A DNA stretch of 64,000 bases, taken from positions 434,001 through 498,000 of the forward strand of contig JAJQJQ010000045.1 in assembly GCA_028622995.1 (NCBI GenBank), in the 5' to 3' direction. Below, in pieces: positions 12,007 to 25,300 of this stretch. Below the pieces are notes generated by a model. That model made no database searches, was not told the origin of the DNA, and saw only the letters and a list, made by a program, of their open reading frames with translations. The translations under genes and the position numbers were made by a program. Position 1 is the stretch's first letter. Every line of letters begins with the position of its first letter. The stretch comes from Panagrolaimus kolymaensis. Taxonomy: Eukaryota; Nematoda; Chromadorea; Rhabditida; Panagrolaimidae.

Positions 12007-14569
12007 AGAAAAAAAGATTTAGAAATATTTTTTGTACATTCCGCTTATTTAAAAAAAATATTTTATTTTATTTTTAACCATCACCAAAATTACCGACATT
12101 TATAAAACATATCCAAATTTCCAAAAAAAAATCAAGGGTCTTGTATATTTTCATTTGTTAATTTTTTTTATTTTATTTTTTGTTTGGTTTTTTTCATAAA
12201 AAGTCAATTAAAAGAAATAAAATTATCTTAGAAAAATTTCGATATGAAATTCTATAACTAAATCTGTTGCACAAATACAAATTTTTGATGAACAAAAAAA
12301 TCTATCATTTCAATTATATGGTTTTTTTATTTAAGAAATTTTATATTATGGGTTTTGAAAATTACCTAACTTTATTACATCCGTCAACAATAAAAGAACG
12401 CAAATTAATTTAAATCTAATTTTCAACATTATTAATTTTCGGTGCGAAGCCCCACAGAAACTTTGTACATACATTTTAAATATTTTTAAGTAAATTTTTG
12501 AACGCCATAATAATAATAATAAAAAGCCAAGCTTGTCTGAAAATTTCAATAAAAAAAACTAGACCAAGAACTCTATGTTCGTTCTCTGAGTTCTTGACTC
12601 AATAAAGCCTCAAAAAACCTTTCTTGCTTTTGAAAAGAGCCTTGGGTTTGCTTCTTTTAGACATTTGCCTTTTTTTAAAACAAAACATGAGTCGGAAGAA
12701 GAAAAAATTGCCTTAGTTTTTTCTGCGGCGGTTGCAAAGAGACTTAAAACTCACGTTTTTAGTTTCAAACAATACGTGATATTTTTTATAGGAAACAAAA
12801 ATAAGTTGTTGATCAACTAAAAATTGAATGGGGCGGCGTTAACTAATAATAAAAAAGAAGAGAGGAAGAGTTTAGTGCAAAAAAAGAAGAAGAAAGAAAC
12901 TTAATTTAAGCGCGAAAATAGTGTCTGCTTTTTTTGTTTGGAAGTCGAAGGCGAGTCTAGAATGGTGCTAGGGGCAAAGAAGCATTGCAGCAGACACCAG
13001 ACAAGAATTTGTTCGTGGAATGATTTAAAGCTTGGTTCTTCTAATGCAAAAAAGTGTTCGTTAAAATTTTAGTTAGTTTGTCTTGTTTCGGAATATATTT
13101 TTTATATTTTTTTCTTGCTTTCTTGGCATAAAAAACTTGTCAAAAGATTATTCAGTAGTAGCGACGCGACGAATGCGGTAAATTTTTTTTGTTACATTCT
13201 TATTTTTTTGGCTGTTTTTTACTTCATTTTTTTAAATTTTGTTTGTTTGTGTTCTTTTCAATTATTGGTTGTTTATGATATAATGACTGTCCAGACGAGA
13301 CGACATAAAATAAAAAATTTTCTTTCAATCTCCTTTTTTGTCTCTCTTTAAATTAGATTTGTGATCAGCGAACTCATTAAACTTGAAAGTTTTTTTTCTG
13401 CTAAAAAAAGCAGCCAAAAACTTCATCACTCAAACTTGGTTAGTCTGCCATTTTTTGTTCTTCACGAACGTGCTAAATAAAAAACAATTTTGCAACAACA
13501 CAAAAAAAAGGCAGAAAAAAGAGAGGGATAAACAGAGTTTAAAAAAGTAATTCTTGTATTATTAAAAAAATGTACCCTTTTATTAATCTTTTTTTTTCAA
13601 CAAAAAATTGCGAATATTCTTTGCTCAAAAATGGTTTATTTTTCGTGTGTTCCATTGAAGGCATAAAAACATGCTTCTTTCACGTGAATTACAAATAAAG
13701 AAAAATGCCTAACTTTTTGAAAGCTAAAATTCGCAAATTTGTTTTATTCTTTTTTCGAACTAAAAACATAATAATTAAAAATTTAATCTATCTCTATTTA
13801 TTTTGATTTATTTTTGCTATGAAAAAAACTTTAATCTAATTAACTTTTTACTTTGTCAAAAAAATGCTAAAAAAGTTTAGCATCACAGACTTCTTTAAAA
13901 AAAATATGAGCGAATGTCTGCAATAAAAGTTGTTTACATCATATTTTTTTCTCCACAAAAACCGAGATATTTGTCAATAACCTTCCCTTTCTTTTTCATT
14001 TATTTTTCCAATGAAAATACACGTCCGTCGTTTGTTTGGCTGTTTTGTTGCTGATGCAGCAGCCAGCAATTCTTCCATTTTTTTCCTTTTTTTCCATTTT
14101 AAAAAGGCTGATCACAGATTATTTTGTGGTTGTTGTGCGGCAGCGGTGGCGGTCAAGCCTTGGAGAAAGGATGGGAGAAGGAGAATAGAGAGAGAGAGAG
14201 GAACTTGTTTTTTGTTGTTCAATAATAATAATAATAAGGGCCACCATTGTAATGTGAATGCAACAAAAAAAAAAGAAAGAAAAAGAGAAGACACAAATGA
14301 TATCAGTTGCAATTATTTACTTGCATAGTTGTTAGGGGTTAAATGATTGTGGGTAAATAAATAGGATAATGGAAACTTTTTTCTTAGATTTTCTTTTATA
14401 ATCATCAAAGTTAAATAATTAATTAATTTTCTTTTTTAAGTATTATTTTTAAGCCGAGTAAATTTTTGATATATACAAAATTCATTTTTTCATACGCGTC
14501 GAAATTTTTATTTTATGAATTTTTCCATTCGTTAATTTTTAAATTCCCTTCCTTTTTTAGTTGTAAACT
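12007..14569. other. Intergenic region upstream of PDH E1 beta
   Basis: No gene supported over 2.5 kb. AT-rich with short low-complexity runs, including an (AAT)n tract near 14220-14236. The strands around 14011-14330 both stay open by chance composition and show no domain. Confidence 0.4.
14555..14569 (+). promoter_or_regulatory. Possible trans-splice acceptor or 5'-UTR intron end before PDH E1 beta
   Basis: CCTTTTTTAG ends at 14560, only ten bases before the ATG. This is the acceptor type used throughout the window, and nothing upstream shows a coding exon. In nematodes such a site often receives a spliced leader. A 5'-UTR cis intron is the alternative. Confidence 0.4.
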
Positions 14570-15954
14570 ATGCTTTCCGCCAGCAGCCGTTTATTATCCA
14601 AAAATGGTTTCTTGCCAACATCCATTCGAACCCTTGCCACTGGTTCCTCGAATTCCATGACCGTTCGAGAAGCGTTAAATCAAGCCCTTGATGAAGAAAT
14701 TCAACATGATGAAAATGTTATAGTTCTTGGTGAAGAAGTTGGTCGATCAAGTGGAAATTATCTCGTGAGTTTATTTTTAAAAATAAAGTGTCTCGAAATG
14801 GAAATGAATATATATTTTTTATTTATTGTAGGTAACTGCTGGATTAAATAAAAAACACGGAGATCGTCGAGTTATGGATACCCCCATAGAAGAAGCTGGA
14901 TTTACTGGGATGGCAGTTGGCATGGCTTTTTCTGGTTTGCGACCCGTTGTGGAATTTATGACTTGGAATTTTGCTTTACAATCCATTGATCATATTATTA
15001 ATAGTGCAGCTAAAACTTTTTACATGTCTGGTGGTCAGGTAAAAATAATTATTCTAAATTATGGCATTTATGGGAAACTTAGCCAATAAACTAATAAAAC
15101 TATTACGAATCCATATTTATTTTTTTAGATTAATTCACCAATCGTTTTTCGTGGCCCTAATGGAACTGCCAAAGGTTTCGCAGCTCAACACACTCAAGAT
15201 TTCTCAGCTTGGTATGCATCCGTGCCAGGCCTTAAAGTCATTTCTCCATATGATGCTGAAGATGCTAAAGGCCTTCTCAAAGCTGCAGTTCGAGATGATA
15301 ATCCTGTGGTGTTTCTTGAAAATGAATTACTTTATGAAACTAAATTCCCTGTATCCGATAAAGTTTTGAAATCTGATTTTGTTTTGCCCATTGGTAAAGC
15401 TAAAGTTCAAGTCGAAGGCTCGGATATTACCATTGTTTCATTTTCATTGGGTATGCAACATTCGATGGATGCTCAAGCTGAATTAAAAAAAGAAGGAATT
15501 AATGCTGAAGTGAGTAGTTTTTTAATATAGAAGCATTAGAGCCTTAGAAAGAGAGAGATAAATTTTCAAAAAAGCTGAGAGTTTGGAACTCGAGGAGACT
15601 AAAGTTATTTTGACTATTTTTCACTTATTTTTTTGTTTTTATTTATTTATTCCCTTTTTTTAGGTAATTAATCTCCGCTCCCTTCGTCCATTTGATTTTG
15701 AAACGGTTTCTAAATCCGTTAAAAAGACTGGTCGATTAGTTTGCGTGGAAACTGGATGGCCATTTGCTGGAATTGGAGCTGAAATAGCCGCTCAAGTTTT
15801 TGAATGCCCTGAAACTTATAAAGCTTTGAAATCTCCCGTTCTTCGAGTCACTGGCGTGGATGTTCCCACACCTTATGCAGAAATGATTGAAGGAGCTTCA
15901 TTCCCATCACATAAAAATGTTGTGGATACTGTAAGACGATCAATGAAATATTAA
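14570..15954 (+). CDS. pdhb-1: Pyruvate dehydrogenase E1 component subunit beta, mitochondrial
   Basis: Exons 14570-14764, 14832-15038, 15129-15509, 15664-15954; 357 residues, the usual family length. The N-terminus is a mitochondrial presequence rich in Ser/Arg ([13 protein letters not shown]...RTLATG), followed by [16 protein letters not shown]1 beta pairs with E1 alpha to decarboxylate pyruvate with thiamine diphosphate in the matrix. Recognisable segments are LGEEVG (cofactor Glu), [65 protein letters not shown]-like [36 protein letters not shown] and [12 protein letters not shown]. The segment after LGEEV is [13 protein letters not shown], where animal E1 beta normally reads AQYDGAYKVSKGL, so this is a divergent isoform. 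It lies 2.0 kb upstream of E1 alpha on the same strand. The symbol denotes orthology to the family, not proven one-to-one orthology. Confidence 0.93.
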
Positions 15955-17953
15955 AAATAGTTTTTTTAATTTATCTAATTAGGTCTTTATCCTTTTTTGT
16001 GATGTTGGAATAATTAAGTTTATTTTTTGATTTTAATATTATTGATTTTCCAATAACAACAACGATGACAATTTTTTTTGAAAATTTTTGTCGTTTTACT
16101 TTTATTTTAGATATTTAAACTTTAGTAGTTTTTATTGTTTTTTTAATTTTTTAAGTTTTGATTAAAAAAATTTTTACTTTTAATTTACGGTTTATTTTTA
16201 AATATAAAGTTCTGTTTTGGAATTTTGTTATGTTATAATTTTTGCAAAAAAAGGTTATTCATGCCTTTTGATATCTTTATGTTTGAATTTCTGTTCGCTC
16301 AATTAATTTACTTATCTATGTTATTGGCATTTATGGTAAAGGTTGGTTAATGAAATTTTTTTATATATTTTTTTAATTTTATTACTTCCTTTTTATTTTT
16401 TTGCCTTGATTACCCCATTTTGTCCTTCATAATTTACATATTTCTTTCTATCTTTCACGTGCCATTTTTTAAGCTTTTGATCCGCCTTGAAAGTCCAAAA
16501 AGAAGTAAGGTTAAAGAGTAAAGTATATTATTTTAAAAGTAGTATCAGTTTTTTCATTCTGAGATTCTTTTCCATGATCGAATTAATTACTTGCCCTCTC
16601 AAATTTACCACCCAAACCTTTAATCTTTTAAACCCTTTTTTCTTGTTTCAAAAAAACAAAAAAATACATACGCTCATTGTTCGAATAAACATGTCTGGAC
16701 AAGTTTTAAAAAAGTCTTCGTTCAAAATTGAACTAAAAAATTTTTCAAGGTTCTTTAAGTTTAATAGATAAAAATGAGAACAAATTTTTTTGACATGTCT
16801 AAAACTGACATTTTTAAAGAACGCTAAAAAAATAAGAAAGTTTGAAAACTACCCTTAAAACTTGGGTATTTTTTTGCGGAAGAGAATTTTTTGGTGGATG
16901 CGATTTTTTTAATATTTTAACCGCAAAAAAATGCAAAAACTATTGGTAAACAAAAAACGAAGACCAAAGAAAAGGCAATTGTTTTCATTGATTTTTTTGT
17001 TTTTTTCCTGCTGCTTTTTATTGTTTTTGTTAAAAACAAAAGGTTGCAAAAAATGATAAAAGCGTAAACATAAACTTTGGACCCAGTTGTACCGTCTTTA
17101 AATGAAAAATGCTTTCAGCGACTAAAATGATTTGAATATTCAATCAATGAAAAAAAAAATGAAAAAATGATTTCATCAGACTTTGTTTTTGTTTTTTGGA
17201 AAAAAGGACATACGTCCGTCCACTCACTGCCTGCCAGACTAGCGAGTAAAAAGGGGGAAGAAAAAGAAGAAAATTTCACGTGCATGAGAGCAGAAACTTT
17301 TCCTTTATTTTGATGAGAGACTAATTAACGAAAAACAAAAACAAAAGTATCTTACATAAACTCAAGTCTGTGATCTCCATTGAAAAACCACCTTTCTTAA
17401 AAATCACGTCTCTCTGATTGCAGGTATTGAAAATAATCATTGTTGATTGGGAAGCATAATAAAAGAGACCAAAATTGTTTTTGTTTGCGACAAAATATAT
17501 AAAATAAAGAAGTAAACAAAGATCAAGAATCTTTTATAGTTTATGCATACTTTTAAAATTTTATGTGTGCTTCTTCCTTTAAAGAAAAACAAAAGTATGA
17601 TAATTCTAAAATCCAAGTTTTAAGTTAAAAAAACTCTCTACATTTTCAATTCTAGAAAATTATTAAAATCAGCACTAATAAGAAATAACTATATAAACAT
17701 TTTCTTAAAAAAGGAAAGGGATACCAAAAATTTTCAAAGTTTTTTAGCGCACGGGAAGCATAAAAAACACGAGAATATTTATTTGATTTTGAAAGAATTG
17801 TTTTTTATGTAATGAAAAATTTTCTACTGTTCGAGGTCATTAAATCCATTAATTCTCAGCTATCGTAATTCTGGATATATTTTTTTAATCGCGTTTTTCG
17901 AGAAACGTTTTAATAAACTAAAACCTTTCAATTGCTTAAAACCGAAATTATAG
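15955..17953. other. Region between the two PDH E1 genes
   Basis: No gene supported. AT-rich with only short overlapping frames. Too long for a typical nematode operon spacer (100-400 bp), so E1 alpha probably has its own promoter here, though a spaced operon cannot be excluded. The bases directly before the E1 alpha ATG (AAATTATAG) resemble a splice acceptor. Confidence 0.4.
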
Positions 17954-19389
17954 ATGAATTCTGCTGGAGTTACTTTCCGTTTATTTGCTGCTTCCAAGCT
18001 TGGAAGCCAATCCACTCGATTTGCATCTTCTGCTACTTTTGAAACTCATGAATATAAACTTCATCATCTCACTGAAGCTCCAGCTAAAAAAGCTACCGTC
18101 ACAAAAGATGAAGCATTAGAAATTTATAAAAATATGCAGGTTTGTAGTTTTGTCTCAAAGCGAAATTTTTAATTACTTTAATCGTCTGCTTTTTTTAGAC
18201 GATTCGCCGACTCGAAACTGAAACTGCAGAACTTTATAAAGAAAAGAAAATTCGAGGCTTTTGTCATTTATACACTGGGGAAGAAGCATGCGCGGTTGGA
18301 CTTCATGCTGCTATGGATCCCAAAAATGATGCCGTAATCACATCTTACCGATGCCATGGTTTAGCTTATCTCCTTCGAAAATGCCCCACTGAAATTCTTT
18401 CCGAAATGACTGGTCGTGTTTCGGGCAACGTCTATGGCAAAGGAGGCTCCATGCATATGTATGCTAAAAACTTTTTTGGTGGTAATGGAATTGTTGGAGC
18501 TCAAGTTCCTCTTGGCACTGGAGCAGCTTTTGCGATGAAATATCGAGGCAAAAAAAATGTTTGCTTTGCTCTTTATGGCGATGGTGCAGCAAATCAAGGA
18601 CAAGTTGCTGAAGCCTTTAATATGGCTGAACTTTGGAAATTACCCATTATTTTTGTTTGTGAAAATAATGGTTATGGCATGGGTATGCAAGCTAAACGAG
18701 CATCCGCATCAATGGAATATTATAAACGAGGCGATTATATTCCCGGTATTTGGGTGGATGGAATGGATGTTATTAGCGTTCGTGAAGCATTTAAATATGC
18801 CAAGAATTTCTGTAATGAAGGCAAAGGACCCATGGTGATTGAATTAAACACTTATCGATATGTTGGACATTCAACTATTGAGAAATTCCATGGGTAAGGA
18901 TTTGACTTTAATATCACAATTTTTTGATCCCATTAAAGCAGTTTAAATAGCTTAAAATGTTTCGCTTCGATACCTTATGTAAAATAATTCCAAATCTAAA
19001 ACACAAAAAATTGTACAAAAATATTTTTTTCTTATATCTAAAACTTATATGTTTTTTACAGTTATCGAAAGAAAGAAGAAATTCAAGATGTTCGTTCACA
19101 TCGGGATTGCATCGTAACATTCCGTGATCACTGTATTGAATCAAAACTTGTAAGCAAAGACGAATTCAAAAATATCGATAAAGCTGTTCATAAAGAAATT
19201 GAAAAGGCCACAGATAAAGCAAGAAATGACGATGAACTTCCCATGGAAGCTTTATACACGGATATTTATAAAAATACTGAGCCTCAACTTGTTCGAGGTG
19301 CCACACCATTTGAAGGTAAAATGCAACCTTATCTAACCACTTCAGAATTAGTTGAAAAACAACTTAAACGTAAACCTGTTTTATTTTAA
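17954..19389 (+). CDS. pdha-1: Pyruvate dehydrogenase E1 component subunit alpha, mitochondrial
   Basis: Exons 17954-18139, 18199-18893, 19062-19389; 402 residues, normal length. It has a Ser/Arg-rich presequence, then [16 protein letters not shown], the cofactor motif GDG at residues 189-191 with NN at 218-219, and the HGHS-type loop. It decarboxylates pyruvate and phosphorylation by PDH kinase normally switches it off. The Ser of site 3 (S233 in [11 protein letters not shown]) and site 1 (S287 in GHS) are present. The loop after GHS is odd: [12 protein letters not shown] replaces the near-invariant GHSMSDPGxSYR with equal length, so the DPG turn is gone and site 2 Ser is Gly294. This part spans the exon 2/3 junction, where the GG|GTAAGG donor gives an unbroken frame; no alternative exon encoding DPG is visible in the intron. 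Divergent isoform specialised in regulation is the likeliest reading. Confidence 0.93.
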
Positions 19390-22300
19390 ATTAAAAAAAT
19401 CAAAAAAACGTACAGTAATTATTATGGAAAATAATATTTTTAATATTTGTAGTTTTATTTTTCTAAAGCTTAATTATTTAGATTTTTTGATAATTTAGGA
19501 AATTTTGATTTTTTGTATTTCTTTCTTTTTGTCAATAATAAAAACTTTTAATAAAATGTTTTCATGAAATTTAATTTTTTTTAACAAAAAAGAAAAATCA
19601 AAAAAGCTTATTAAAATGGACTCCAATTTTGAAGGTTGAAGCTTTCTAAAAAAATTATGATCCACCCTTAACAAATTTATAGCACTCATCTTTTTTTAAG
19701 AAATTCATTAGAAGCTTTTTAAAATATTTTTTATTCAAACAACGATTTCATTGTTAAGATTCAATAAAATTAAAAATTGCAATATTGGTGCATCATATCT
19801 TTAGTGAAATATTTTCCATACTTTTTGCTTTTCAACAACAAAATTTTATTTTTTGGAAAACCTTATTTTTGAACGTTATTTTCTGAATGGAAAAAATTAC
19901 ATAACATGTCAAATAATGCAAAAAAGAATGAAAAAAGTGAACCAAAAATTGAGCAATTTTGTCATATTCATCTTCTTTCGTTCCACAAATTTTTGGAAGT
20001 TTTTTCCGATTAACCGACGACCCTCCTTCACTCCACTTAACTTCGCCTTTCTATTTTTTTTTCTTTTTCAAAATGAGGGAAGTTAGTAGTCTTCTTCTTC
20101 TTCTTGACCTTGAAACACTTATTAAAAAAAATATGCATGCCTCGGCGAATATTGAGTTTGAGAAATTCCGAAACTATCCATATCGGCACATAACAAAAAT
20201 TTTATTTTTGTCATATGAGTTTTTATTTTTGGTTCAATGATTTTTTTAGTTAAATTGGAATTTTTTTATTTTTGAATTTAAAAAAATAAGGAATGGTCAT
20301 TTTTCAATTTTGTTTTAAATTTTTTAACTGTAAGTCGTCGAAGAAAAAATTTTATTTTTTTGGATAATGAATATCTGTTTTTTCAATTAATTTAAATTAA
20401 ATATTATTTAAAGCATTTTGTTTTCAAATTTTCTCAACTGACAAAAAAATTCATTTTCTTTTCGTAATATCTTTAACAGTATTTTTTGTTTTGCTTAACT
20501 TTTCTGAACTCTAAAATTTATTTCAAAATAAAGTTTTATTTTTTATGTTATTTTTCTGCTAGTTTTATGTTTTTGCTTTTTCAAAATAATTTTTGTGTTT
20601 TTTCTGAATTACCAATTACATGATTATTACCTCCACCCTCAACATCATTTTTATTTATTATTATTTTATTACCGTATAATTTTTAAAAAATGACGCTATT
20701 TTTGTGCCATTTTTGAGCAAATAAATACATAAATGGAATTATTAGATGTTTATAGCTTTTCATAATCTTACGAAATCTTTAATTTTCTTTTTTTCTTTTT
20801 CTCAAAGCTGTTACAGTTTTTTAAATTGCGCACTTAAGTTTTAAAAAAAAGAGTTATAAATAAATTATCTTTTATGTTTATTTTTTATTAATAAAAGGTC
20901 ACCAAAATGGGAAAAGTTGCAAGAAAAACACAAAAAAATGTGTGTAAGTAAATTTTCTCACTTACGAAATTAGAGAAATAAAAAGAAAAAAGTTTGTTTG
21001 ATGCAATGAGCTACATTAGTCTTTTAACGCATTTCGTTTATTTGGAGAAACATTTAAAATTAATAATAAATAAATACGCAAATGGAATAATTTTAGAAAC
21101 AATGTTAAAATATATAAAAACTAATAGCAAAAAATAAAGTTTTGGAAAAGTTGAAAAATGAAGAATTGCTTTTCCAAATTTCGATAAGTTTTTACTGTAG
21201 CTTCGAAGTTTGAGTAAAACAAAAAAAAATATAAAAACAAAAAATGTTAAATTTAATAAACGATGGATCTTCCTTTGGATTTTTAACTTTTCGATTAATC
21301 TAAGCATTTTTGCAATTTATTTAATCATTTTTTTTAATTCTTTGGCAATTATTTTTTAAATATTGTCCTTGAATAGTTTTTTAAATATGTTATATTTTTC
21401 TTTTTTAATTTTAAGCCTTTTTTAAACTTTTTTGTATCTTTTTCTTTCCTAAAAAAATGTATTATTGTTTTTGTAATTTTTTTGTACAAAGTTTCTATTT
21501 TTTTATCTTTATGTTTTAATATTTTGACACTTTGACCTCCTTTTTAGCATCCATTTTTTTCTCATCCGAATTTATTTATTTAATTTCGTAGGCCTTTTGT
21601 CAGTTTATAACAAAATCAAACCATATTTATGCATGAAACAAAATTTCTCATCGTTTACATAACCTCAATAACCATTTTTTGTATTATTTTTTTCTTCTTG
21701 CATCATTTTTGCGCACCATTTATTTGTATTTAACATAAAACTTTTTTTTTTTTGTTGTTAATACATATTTGGTTTTAGTGACATAAATTTGTCGCCATTT
21801 ACACCCTCTTTCTTTTTTTTATTTTTTTTAAAACTTCAATACGACTGCCTTTTTTTTTGCAAACTATTTAGTTTGGCGTCAGACATTTTTTTTTGTTTGC
21901 TTTTTTCGAAACTTAAAAATATATATTTGAGTCTCATCGCGAAAACAAAATCATTTACCTATTTAGAATTTTTTTAGTATTCTAAAAAGAAAGTTTTCTC
22001 ATTTTTTAAAGAATTAATTTTTATTAAAAAAAGGAAAAAGTGAAAAATGTGTGTCAAAAGTTTATACCCTTTTTTAATTTTTTGCGTTCAAAAAAATCAA
22101 AAAAAAATTTTAAACATAAATTCGCGATTCCGATTTCTCTTTTATTTACTTAAGTTAGAAAAAAAAGAAGGTTGTTGCGTGATTTAAACGTTTTATGACA
22201 GTTTTTTAAACTAAAAAAATAAATAAATGGATTGGATTAAATTTGATGAAAGGATTTCGTGAGCTTTATTTTTTTTTGAGGTGGCGGCGGCGGTTTGATT

Positions 22301-25300
22301 TTAGATTGAGTTTTTAAACTTTTTCTGATTCATCATTTTCATGGATTTTGATTATTCATGCTTGATTGATGGATTCGATTTATAAAAAAAAGAAAATACA
22401 ATAGAAAATGATATATTTAACATTTTTTTTTGATTTTATTTACCTAAGTTGTTTCTTTTCTTGGCTCGAAAGTTTAAGCTTCACAAAACAAAATCAAAAC
22501 AAAAAAATTTGCATTTTTATTAAACTTTCAAACTTTTGATTTTTTTTCGATTGTACTTGCGACACTTTTGGAAATTCTTTTGTCATCATCTCTCCCTCAC
22601 TAAATTCACTTTTATTCTTTTTTTTACCCAAGCTAATCTCCTACAATCTATAGTCTGTCGACACAAGCTTTATCAAAACTTTTTTTTATGTTTGTGATTC
22701 TCACATTTTTTTGTGCACAAAAAAAAATAACTAGTTGTAACAATAAAAAAGTGACGTTATGATCTTTTTTAAATGGGCTAAAAATGGATATGCTTGCTTT
22801 TTAAGCTTAGAATTTAATCAAATAGTAAACGGAAAATAAATGCTTGAAATGAGTTGCAAGAATAAAAGTTTTACAAATTCAAAACGAAAAAAAAATACTG
22901 GAAAATTCCATTTTTTAGTTTAAATATTTTTTTGTAATTCTCTGCCGATTTAAAAAGTAGACGGCACTTCTTTCCATGTCAAAATTGCCACTATCATTCC
23001 AAAAAAAAAAATCATACGTTGCCTTCTAAAACTTTTCCGCCAATTCAAAACACACTTTCATTGCTCATTTATCCTTTTTTTTCCATTGCATTAGAATAAA
23101 AAAAGAAGAAGTTAGGAATGTTAGAGAAATAAATATGTGTCCTTGAAAAAAAAAGTTTAACCAACAAATCCTTAAATGTCCTATATATTTTTATTTCTTT
23201 GTTGGTCAAGTTTAAACCTATTGTTTGTGTTGTTGTAACCTACCCTTCTTTTTTTTTTTGCAATCGTGTTTTCTTTTTCTTTAATGTTTGTCTACCAATT
23301 TTGAGATTTACATTTGAGGAAACTTTTTCAAAATAACCATGTATCTAATTTGCATTTTTTCCCCTTCCTTCTTGGGTCGTTGTTTTGCTTCATTGGTTGC
23401 GTAATTTTTAGAAGAAGAAAAAAAATCACGCATTAGTATGAAAAAAAAGATACTTTTTTTATTAGTTTAAAAAAGTGTAATGTCTTAGAAATAAATAAAT
23501 TGGTGTTTTCGCTTTGAAACCAAAAAGTTGATTGAATTTTTGAAATTTTGTTTTAAATATCAGACTTGAAAAATTATAAGATATTTTTTTAAACATTTTT
23601 TTTTAGTTTTATAACCCCAAAGAATCAAAGCGAGAAAAACTCATTTAAAAAACTTAACATATTTTGGTCATTTTTGTTACATAATTTTTCTCTGTTTTGC
23701 ACACAATTTAAGCCCCTATAATTATTCCGTTTTGGTATGTGTTCTTCCGTAGAAAGAAAAAAGATCGATTTAAACTACTTTCAAGTGAGAGAAACTCCAT
23801 TTAAAAATAATGAAAGAAGGAAGGAGGAATCGTTGTTGTTAAACAGTTTGAACTCAAAAATAAAAGAAAAAGAAAAGAGGATAAAAGAATGGATACATAC
23901 TTTTTTAAGTTCACGGTCAAGAACACGCGAAACTATTTTTTATTTGGGTGTCTTTTTTTCGGATTTATTTTTGTTTGAAAAAAAATTTGTTCACTACATA
24001 GATAAGTAATTCCTTATTTTCTTGCAAAAATTTATTTAAAATTGACAAATTGCAAAAAATGTAATTTTTAGCTACCGTACTTTTGAGCTGCTTTATGTAT
24101 TTATTTTCTTCACCTGGTGTCTCTTTTTTTGATTTGCTATTTTGACCTTTAAATAATTGACATTAAAGGAATGAATTTTTTTTAATAATTTGAGCCTTCA
24201 TCAAATTTTTGGTAAAGCTACAAATAAAAAAATATGTAGCTTTAAAATACGCATTTTTACTTTTACCGCGAAAAAAAGCAAAAAATATATAAAAAAATTC
24301 TTTTTTTTTACTGGATTTGTTTCAGAAAAATTGGAAGCTGAGATTTTATTTTCAGAAGATCAGTTCCCATTTTTTTCTTCTTGCATAAACTTACTTATTG
24401 ACCAGATTATTCACGCTTTGATGTCCTTATCGGCGACATCCCATCTTTCTATTTTTTTGCGGCTCTAATAAATAAACATGTATCAAAAAATTATAGCTGA
24501 TTCATCTCTCTTCTTTTTTCAACAAAAAAGCTTCCGTCGGTCGAATGTGCAAAAGCTTCCAATCCTCCTCCGGTTTCTTCATCCTTGAATCACCCGCCAA
24601 TGACCGACCCAGTGACATTCAATTAAACAACCAACAAACCAAAAAAAAACTTGCTCGCCTTTAACACGCTTAACTTTCCATTTTTTGATTTTGGTTATAT
24701 TTTCGAGATTTTTAAAATCCCCTTAAAAACCAACCAACAACAAAAAAAAACCGGTCAGATTTTCTCCAACCGGCGGCAACTGCTGCCTCGATAGCCGTAG
24801 AGCTCCGACAGCGGCGGCGTCAACAGCAGCGAGAAAAAAACGGGAGAAAGTTAATCAAAAACGTGAAATCCTTTTTTGTCGTTCCTTCTTAAATTCTTTT
24901 TTTCTTTTAATTTAACGGAAGAAAAAATATTTTTCTTAAGCTTTTCCGTTATTTTTTTTATAGAAATTTCAAGTTTTTTTTCTTCTTGAAAGATTTATTT
25001 TCTTTCCTTTTGGAAATCAAAACTTTTTTTTCAAATATAAATACGTCAGGAGAGAAGAGTCAGTGATCGTGAAGGAAAAAAAAGAAAATAGAATAAGAAA
25101 TTTTCTTTTACGGGATTTCATGGTTTTCCGGATAATACTATTCTTTCTTTCTTTCTTTCATTTTTTTATGATTGAATTTTTTTTTATTGAATTTATTTTG
25201 GGCGCGGTTACTTATATATTTATTTTTTTATTATTTTTAACGATTGACCGATGAAAAGAGTTGTTCAAGAATTTTACACTATTTTTTTGTAAATTTTTGG

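Noticed and set aside
14011..14328. Overlapping frames on both strands rich in Phe/Leu or Arg
   Set aside because: They come from biased composition, have no domain and no splice-supported neighbours.
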